Origin: Orychophragmus violaceus
Lineage: Eukaryota > Streptophyta > Magnoliopsida > Brassicales > Brassicaceae
Direction of reading: 5' to 3'
Length of the DNA: 64,000 nucleotides
Assembly: GCA_030180135.1 (NCBI GenBank)
Contig: CM058232.1
Location: 92,678,630-92,742,629, forward strand
The translations under genes and the position numbers were made by a program. Below, in pieces: positions 56,614-64,000 of this stretch (position 1 is its first letter; the number at the start of each line of letters is the position of its first letter). The notes beneath the pieces are model-generated. The model saw only the letters and a program-made list of their open reading frames with translations, was not told the DNA's origin and made no database searches.

Positions 56614-58213
56614 TTAGACTGAGATTTTCTCAGTCTTCCCTGGAAGGAATCCATCTTGCCTTCTAACAGCTCCAGCAGTTTGAGCAACTTGAAAATCTAG
56701 CTGCTTCACATGAGTATTCATTGTCTCAAATTTCCCATTCAGATCTTCGTACACAACATCAAGCTTCTTGTTGAAGTCCACAATAGTCTTCTGTTGACCT
56801 TCAAGTAGCTGCTCCATCATAGCTTCCAATCTACTTTCATGGGAGGGTGCAGGAGGTGTCTGGAAAGAAGAAGCTCCATAAGTCCTTTGATAAGAGTTGC
56901 TCTGTTGGAAAGACTTCTGGAAAGCAGATTTCTGAGCGAAGCCTGAAGAGTTTTGATTGCTTGTGAAAGCACTCTTCTGACCATTATTAGCGTAGAATAT
57001 GTTACCTTGCTGATTTCCAAACTTGTTTCCCTGAAATCCAGACCCACTGATGTAGTTCACATTTTTTCCTCACAGCATTCCTCAGCCTCAATTACCTCAG
57101 CTTATTGAGCAAAGTGGACAGCCTTCTTTCCAACCAGCAAGTTGTGAACAGTGTCTAGCTTATTCTTCATCTCAGCTATCTGCGAACTGTCAGCTTTCCC
57201 ATCATATTTCTGCCTCTCCAGAGCAGCATTCTTAGTGCTATTGCTACACACCAAGTTTATAATCAATTCTTTAGCCTGTTATGGAGATTTGGTATTGAAG
57301 TTGCTATTGCTAGAAGCATCCAACGCCATCTGGTATCATAGATCAACACCTCTGAAGAAAATGCCCAGCAGCTGAATTTCAGAGAATCCATGGTGAGGGC
57401 AGTCTCTTTGGTACATCTTAAACCTCACCCAAGAAGTCTTAAGAGGCTCTCTAGGTCCATGCTTGAATGTCAGAAGATCATGTCTAAGCTGATCGGAATG
57501 AGCATCATCATAGAGGTGCCTCAGGAACTCCCTTTTGACTGCATCCGAAGTAGTCAGAGTCCTAGGTGGAATTGCTTGAGCCAAGCTGCATCTTCTCCTG
57601 TAAGAGAGTATGGGAAGAGCTTGAGGTGCATGAAGTGATAGTTTACTCCATTATGTTTCATCCTAGTGATTAAGGACTCAAAGTCCACTATGTGATCCAT
57701 GGGCTGCTCATGTAGAAATCCATGGAAAGGGTGCTGCCTCACTAGCGCGTAGTATGAAGTCTTCAGCTCAAAATCATTACGCTCAAAGGCAGGCGGCACA
57801 ATTGCATACCTGTTAGCGTAGAACTCATCAGGTCTGTTGTAGTCAGCAAGAGTCCTCCCAGCTGGAGTATTAAGCGGTAGATCAGGCTGCGCATGAGCTT
57901 GCGGATTAACTTGTGGATTAGGCTGCTGATTGGGTTCTCCATTAGCTCCAGGATTAACAATTTGCCTCTTATCTTGAGGCTGCTCAATCTCATTCCCATC
58001 AGCATCAATCCTATGTCCATGATCATTGTACGGATTGTTTTTCAGATCTCTCAGAACACCTTCTGCGTCTCGAATCAAGAAAATAGCATTTAGATTCATC
58101 ATTCTCATAGATCTTTGCGCTTTTCTGTTCGTTCTCTCAAGTCTAACAAGCTCTTGATTTCTAAGATTCAAAAGTTTTTGGTCCGGGTTGCTCTTAGTGT
58201 GACGACTAGGCAT
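56614..58213 (-). pseudogene. Athila-like gag of element G
   Basis: ATG at 58213 opens an N-terminal frame (to 57554) with the Arg-rich start, RTLADYNRPDEF, and the gag body to EDAAWLKQF. The next frame (57584-57336) carries HLYDDAHSDQ and CPHHGFSEIQLLG. A decayed stretch (57335-57061) follows, then the frame 57060-56614 with the Gly/Gln-rich part and the coil EAMMEQLLEGQ. Two or more frameshifts separate them. It is related to gag of E and F, but more diverged. Confidence 0.87.
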
Positions 58214-58248
58214 ACACTAAACTTAAATTACGATCCCGAGCTCGATGT

Positions 58249-58275
58249 TGATCGACATAAACCGGATGTCGGTTG
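58249..58275 (-). repeat. Paired dyads at the leader of G, touching D
   Basis: Cores TGATCG (58249) and CGGTTG (58270) are 21 bp apart, at the place where F has its leader cassettes. The LTR of D begins at the very next base, 58276. Confidence 0.75.
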
Positions 58276-58963
58276 TGTTGGGAATGTCCTGAAATCAATT
58301 GTACCTACTCTTAGTAGAGTCGTAACGTCGAGGTTTGACAGTCATATAATATTAGATGGTTATAATATTTTGCTAAAAACCACTTATAATCTATAGATTG
58401 AGAATCTATTACTAATATTATATGATCCTACAGGGTCACACACCTAAGCAAACTAGATTAGTAACTATATTATATATATATATATGTCATATACGGTATA
58501 CATATATATGTATGAGGCGTGAAAGTTAATAAGAATATGGATTCTTATTAAAGATAAGTTTGGGCTTAGTCCACTGACGAAACCTTTCACCAAACCTAAT
58601 TTGATTAGTTCATTACTTTGTATATATATAATAACAAACGTAATGATATTTGGTGAGATATAATACACAGCCGCAACTTTTGATAAACCCTAATAGCAAA
58701 CGTACGAATCGTTCGTGGAGATTTGATCAAGACGGTACTAGCATCCCGTTCCGATCTAGTTTGTGTGCGTGTGGATACCAGTAGAGACACTATGTTTGGA
58801 GTGCTAAAGAATCTCGAACCGTTTCGTTTTTACTCCGTTGCAAAATATCCAGATATATTCGAGATTCTAGATCTAGATTTATTTCGGTATTTGCATGAGT
58901 TCCTGGCTAGTTATTCATAGGAAGTTTATAAAATTGTTTTATAAACATGTATGAATTCCAACA
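58276..58963 (+). repeat. 5' LTR of copia D
   Basis: 688 bp, TGTTGGGAATG...ATTCCAACA. The donor-like site seen in C is altered here (CCAGATATAT). AT runs at 58460-58500. Confidence 0.88.
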
Positions 58964-58964
58964 G

Positions 58965-58976
58965 TGGATCAGAACC
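58965..58976 (+). promoter_or_regulatory. Degraded primer-binding site of D
   Basis: TGGATCAGAACC corresponds to TGGTATCAGAGC with two bases lost and one changed; priming would be poor. Confidence 0.7.
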
Positions 58977-60013
58977 TACTTTTCTAATATTAAAATTAAA
59001 TTTAGTCTCATCTATATTGGATATATAAAATTAATTTGTTATATTCGATTTGGCTAGAAATTGTTTCGTGAACCTGATCTTATTAATCGTAATAAGTTAT
59101 TGCTTGCTTTTGCCAATGTTTAATGTGATTAAATTATCAGATTTGTAAAGCATGTAATCTAATGTGTTTTTTATTGTTCGTCACTATGCGCATCGTGGTG
59201 GTCATTATTTTGCACTTGAATTGGTATGAATCTGATAACAACGATTTGATTTCAATAGCCACACGTTAGTGTCTTATAGTTTATTATGAATAAATACAAG
59301 TGGTGATAAGTATATGCTATTAATATGGTTATTTGATAGTTCAAATAATTAAATAAATGCATACTTATATGTATAGAGAATATCAATCGTTGGCAAGCTT
59401 TGATAGTTATTTAATTCTAATTTTAATTTGATTAAATATGAATTAAATTAAATAATTACTTATAATCCAAATGAAATACATATAAGATATGTATTATATA
59501 TATATTTAAATCTTTATATAAGATATAAATTTTAAATATAAATTTAAACTGGATTAAAATCAGTTCCTCAATCAATATCAAGTATTTTGATGTCTCCCCA
59601 ATCTTATCAACTATCAAGGCTTATTTCGTTGTGTGATGGGCTTGCCAAAGCAAGGTGTCCGCAATTACATAAGTGAGGTAGATGGTAATGGTTACCATGT
59701 AAAACAAGATTGGTTTACGACTAAGCTATCAAAACGGTTTTGGGCTTAGAGGCATATGTTGGATTTGACATAAGATGTCATCTAACAACCAAGAGTTATA
59801 TTTGATATAATTAACAAGGTGTTGTTTATCTAAATAACTAGACATTCGGGGGTTGAACCAAATCTCACTCGAATTCTTGTGAAATATGGATCTTGGATCA
59901 TTATATTCAATTTGAGGAAATTGTTATTTGAATATAATGTGAGTTTTCTTAATTGTTAAGATTTCTCTTATTCCCGAACATCATATTAACATTGTTATTC
60001 TTTATCTCCAGGA
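58977..60013 (+). other. Untranslated leader of copia D
   Basis: AT-rich, homologous to 13305-14367. No gene and no CGATCG array. It ends with the acceptor-like TTTATCTCCAG. Confidence 0.55.
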
Positions 60014-63000
60014 ATTTCAACTCCCCACAACTCGTTTTCATTGAGATCCGTCCTTGAGAAAGATAAACTTAATGGATCGAATTTCCTCGAATGGTATCGA
60101 AACTTGAGAATTGTTCTCAGACAAGAGAAAAAAGACTATGTCCTTGAAAAGATTCTTCCTGAAAAACCTAAGACCAATGCTCAGCATGCAGAGAGAAATG
60201 CTTATGACAAGCATGTCAATGAAAGGGTCGATGTGTGTTGTCTAATGTTGGCTACCATGAACTCAGACTTGCAAAAGCAATATGAGAACGTGGATTCGCC
60301 AATTGACATGATCACTAGCCTGAAAGGAATGTTTCAGGAGCAAGCACGAACTGAGAGATACCAAACGGTTAAGACTCTCATTGAGTGCAAGCTACCGAAA
60401 GATGATCCAGTTAGTCCACATGTCATTAATATGATGGGTTATATTGATAACTTGGAAAAATTGAATTGTCCTATCAGCCAAGAGTTGGCTACTGGTCTCA
60501 TTCTGCAGTCATTGCCGTCAAGCTATGATCAGTTTGTTATGAACTACAACATGAACAACTTGACAAAGACTTTGACTGAGTTGCATGGGATGCTCAAAAC
60601 TGCTGATCCTAACATCAAGAAGGACACCCCAAATGTCCTTATGGTACAAAAGGGTAAAAAGTTTAAGAAACATGGTAAGAACAAAGGTGATGGCAAGACA
60701 AGCTCGATTGTGAATCCAAGCGACTCTAACCATGCTCATAAGGTTAAACCTGGTCCTTCTACAGATGATACGTGTCATTATTGTAATGGTTATGGGCATT
60801 GGAAAAGAAACTGCAACAAATTCCTGAAAGATCTGAAAAAGAAGAAGAAGAAGACTTTCGAGACTTCATCTTCAGGTATTTATGTTATAGAAGTAAATGT
60901 TACTACTTCTGGTTCTACTTCTTGGTTATTGGATACCGGTTGTGGTGCTCATATTTGTACGAATATGCAAGGCCTAAGCAACAGTAGAACTTTGGAGAAA
61001 GGACAAGTGGACCTGCGTGTGGGAAATGGAGCAAGAGTTGCTGCTTTAGCCGTAGGAACATTTCATTTGTCTTTGCCTTCTGGCATGGTTTTAGAACTTA
61101 AGAATTGCTAATATGTACCTGCTATAACCAGAAATATTATTTCTAGTCCTTGTTTGGATTTGGAAGGATATCAGTTTTCAATTAAGAACAAGTGTTGTTC
61201 ATTTGATTACAATGATATATTTTATGGTAGCGGTCCATTAGAGAATGGACTTTATGTTCTAAACCAAAGCGTGCCTATCTATAACATTAGTACTAAGAGA
61301 TTCAAGTCAAATGACACGAATCAAACTTTTCTTTGGCATTGTCGTTTGGGCCACATAAATGAGAAGCGCATTCAAAAGCTTCATACTAATGGACTTTTGA
61401 GCTCATTTGATTTTGAATCATATGAGAAATGTGAATCTTGTTTATTGGGTAAAATGACTAAGGCTCCTTTTACTGGACACAGTGAAAGAGCTAAAGACTT
61501 ATTGGAACTTATACATACTGATGTATGTGGACCGATGAGCATAAATGCTAGAGGAAACTACCAGTACTTCATCACATTTACCGACGACTTCAGTAGATAC
61601 GATTATGTTTATCTAATGAAACATAAGTCTGAATCTTTTGAAAAGTTCAAAGAATTTCAGAATGAAGTACAAAACCAGCTTGGCAAGACAATCAAAGCAC
61701 TTCGATCAGATCGAGGTGGTGAATATTTGAGTCAAACTTTCGATGACCATCTGAAAGAATGTCGAATTGTTTCACAACTCACTCCTCCAGGAACGCCACA
61801 GTTGAATGGTGTTTCCGAAAGGAGAAATCGAACTTTATTAGACATGGTTCGATCAATGATGAGTCATGCAGATCTTCCATTATCCTTTTGGGGATACGCT
61901 CTAGAAACGTCTGCGTTTACGCTAAACAGATGTCCATCAAAATCAATTGAGAAGACACCATATGAGATATGGACTGGAAAAGTTCCGAATTTGTCTTTTC
62001 TGAAAATTTGGGGTTGTGATGCTTATGTTAAACGTATGTTTACCGATAAGCTTGAGCCCAAATCTGATAAATGCTACTTCGTTGGTTATCCCAAAGAAAC
62101 CAAAGGTTATTACTTTTACAACCCTACTGAGAACAAAGTGTTTGTTGCTCGTAATGGTGTTTTTCTAGAGAGAGAATTTCTTTCCAAGAAAACCAGTGGG
62201 AGTAAAGTACATCTCGAAGAAGTTCGAGAAACACAGGAGATTGATTCGGCTTCTCAAGAAGCGGATCAATTAGATTTACGAAAAGTCATAGAATCTACAC
62301 CTGTGGAACCTGAGGTATGTAGATCCGAGAGGATACGTCATGAACCTGTTAGATATGGGTTTTTGGTGACTGGTCATCATGAACTATTGATAATAGAGAG
62401 TGATGAACCTACGTCCTTTGAGGAAGCAATGATGGGCCCTGACTCCGAAAAATGGCTAGAAGCCGCAAAATCTGAAATGGAATCCATGTCAGTAAACAAA
62501 GTATGGACTTTGGTTGATTTACCTGATGGTGTCAAAACCATTGAGTGTAAATGGGTTTTCAAGAAGAAAACAGACATGGATGGTAATATACAGATATACA
62601 AAGCAAGATTGGTGGCTAAAGGTTACAAGCAAATTCATGGTGTAGACTATGACGAAACCTATTCCCCAGTCGCAATGCTTCAGTCCATTCGGATTCTCCT
62701 AGCAATTGCCGCTTATTATGATTATGAGATATGGCAGATGGATGTGAAAAAAGTTTTCCTTAATGGAAATCTCGAAGAGGATGTGTACATGACACAACCT
62801 GAGGGTTTCACATTCCATGGAAGTGCTAGGAAGGTGTGCAAGATTCAACGTTCCATCTATGGTTTGAAGCAAGCATCTCGGAGTTGGAATCTTTGTTTTA
62901 GTGAGGCAATCAAAGAGTTTGATTTCATTAGAAACGAAGAAGAACCTTGCGTTTACAAGAAGACTAGTGGGAGTGTAGTTGTTTTCTTAGTATTGTATGT

Positions 63001-63979
63001 GGATGACATACTTCTAATTGGAAATGACATTCCTATGCTTAATTCTGTAAAGATCTGGCTAGGAAGTTGTTTCTCAATGAAAGACATGGGAGAAGCCGCA
63101 TACATTCTTGGAATAAGAATCTATAGAGATAGATTAAACAAGCTTATTGGATTATGTCAAGATACTTATATAGATAAGGTCTTGCATAGATTCCAAATGC
63201 ATGATTCCAAGAAAGGTTTTGTACCAATGTCTCATGGCATAACTCTCAGCAAGAATCAATGTCCTTCGACACATTATGAGCGAGAGGGGATGAGTAGAAT
63301 CCTATATGCTTCTGCTATAGGATCTATCATGTATGCCATGCTCTGTACTCGACGAGATGTTTCATGTGCTTTGAGCATGACGAGTAGATACCAATCTGAT
63401 CCAGGTGAGAGTCACTGGACAGCAGTCAAGAACATCCTTAAATATTTGAGAAATACTAAGGATAAGTTCTTGGTCTATGGAGGAAACGACGAGCTTATTG
63501 TGAGTGGTTAAACCGATGCGAGTTTCCAGACAGACAAAGATGATTATCGATCACAATCTGGTTTTATCTTTTGTCTTAATGGAGGAGCTGTAAGTTGGAA
63601 GAGTTCCAAGCAGAGCACCGTAGCAGACTCTACAACCGAAGCTGAGTACATTGCTGCTTCACAAGCAGCAAAGGAAGCTGTTTGGATTCAGAAGTTCATT
63701 ATTGAACTAGGTGTGGTTCCTAGTATTTCTAGCCCATTGGATCTCTATTGTGACAACAATGGAGCTATCGCACAAGCAAAAGAACCTAGATCCCACCAGA
63801 AATCCAAACATATTATGAGGAGATATCATCTCATTCGTGAGATTATTGATAGAGGAGATGTGAAGATTAGCAGAGTCTCGACGGATGCAAATGTTGTTGA
63901 TCCATTGACTAAGCCTCTTCCACGGCCTAAGCACGAGAATCATACTGCTGTTATAGGCATTAAGTTTCTTAAGATGTGA
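60014..63979 (+). pseudogene. Copia gag-pol of D, one frame with two nonsense codons
   Basis: The frame is continuous from the gag start region to TGA at 63977, except for TAA at 61109-61111 (a Tyr position in B) and at 63509-63511 (a Phe position in B). The original ATG near 60014 is lost, and the first open start-like codon is TTG at 60041. Order: gag (60041-60640), CCHC knuckle (about 60773-60814), protease DTGC (about 60931), pre-integrase LWHCRLGH (about 61331), integrase D,D,E (about 61512, 61706, 61815), reverse transcriptase with YVDD (about 62997), RNase H (63440-63900; EAEYIAASQAAKEAVWI, CDNNGAI). In QMDVKKVFLNG Lys replaces the usual Thr. It shows the full domain layout of the A-D family best. 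Confidence 0.92.
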
Positions 63980-64000
63980 TCTTGATTCTAGTGGGAGGAT

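Larger units (their letters stand above)
43691..58275 (-). mobile_element. Athila-like element G, host of F, cut by D
   Basis: Right to left: leader dyads (58249-58275), gag (58213-56614), protease (56196-54990), then F inserted at a duplicated GTTAG. G continues at 46162 with the conserved hairpin (46122-46139), decayed cassettes (45900-46020), donor-like CAG/GTAAGG (45891/45890), three polypurine tracts (45790, 45040, 44874) and the 3' LTR (43691-44871). Copia D has replaced or displaced everything 5' of 58275. No polymerase or integrase occurs between protease and LTR. Confidence 0.85.
58276..64000 (+). mobile_element. Ty1/copia element D, nearly full frame, 3' LTR outside
   Basis: Plus strand: 5' LTR (58276-58963), degraded primer site, leader, a gag-pol reading frame with two TAA codons, and the start of the 3' region at the edge (TAGTGGGAGGAT). 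It has the same family layout as C. It cuts G at 58275. Without the right LTR its age cannot be judged. Confidence 0.88.

Overview
The window looks like pericentromeric or otherwise heterochromatic DNA of a plant, most likely Brassicaceae. It holds Athila-type Ty3/gypsy elements (tRNA-Asp primer site, an ATHILA ORF-1-like protein), Tat-type gypsy elements with a second RNase H, a Ty1/copia family with an initiator-Met primer site, a TRIM, a Helitron and CACTA ends. I see no host gene with an intact open frame, and no tRNA, rRNA or CRISPR. Almost every base belongs to a transposable element, usually nested in another. Letters A-M below are my own labels.

Left half, 1-33343, a stack of insertions. 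J (copia, +) has only its 3' end in view (32648-33343). I (Tat-like gypsy, +; 30109-32647) lies in J. H (Tat-like gypsy, -; 10060-30108) lies in I. H carries two insertions. One is copia B (-, 4249-10059), itself broken in RNase H by copia A (-, 1-4248). The other is Athila-like E (+, 11670-24424, 5-bp target duplication CCTCC), which holds copia C (+, 12584-19453).

Middle, 33344-41824, a graveyard. Two diverged copies of one CACTA/copia/gypsy composite lie about 5 kb apart. Between them are a decayed gypsy gag, an unrecognised exon-like fragment and a terminally complete Helitron (36992-38267). Then come an Athila-type LTR (L) and a TRIM with three LTRs (41002-41655).

Right half, 41825-64000. 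M (gypsy LTR, -) is interrupted by Athila-like G (-, 43691-58275). G is split by full-length Athila-like F (46163-54972, target duplication GTTAG) and cut at its 5' side by copia D (58276-64000), a single reading frame with two nonsense codons.

The main unexplained signal is a small cassette spread over both superfamilies: two dyads with a CGATCG-type core whose starts lie 20-23 bp apart (usually 21), often followed by a GCG(TG)AAC-like tail on the element's sense strand. It recurs in LTR U3 regions, leaders, the gag-protease linker, introns and 3' regions of A, C, E, F, G and L. In C it is an extra 57-bp insertion in the integrase gene flanked by CAAA. E, F and G each carry gag and protease but no reverse transcriptase or integrase, and share a hairpin with compensatory changes, three polypurine tracts at fixed spacing, and splice-donor-like sites after the cassettes.
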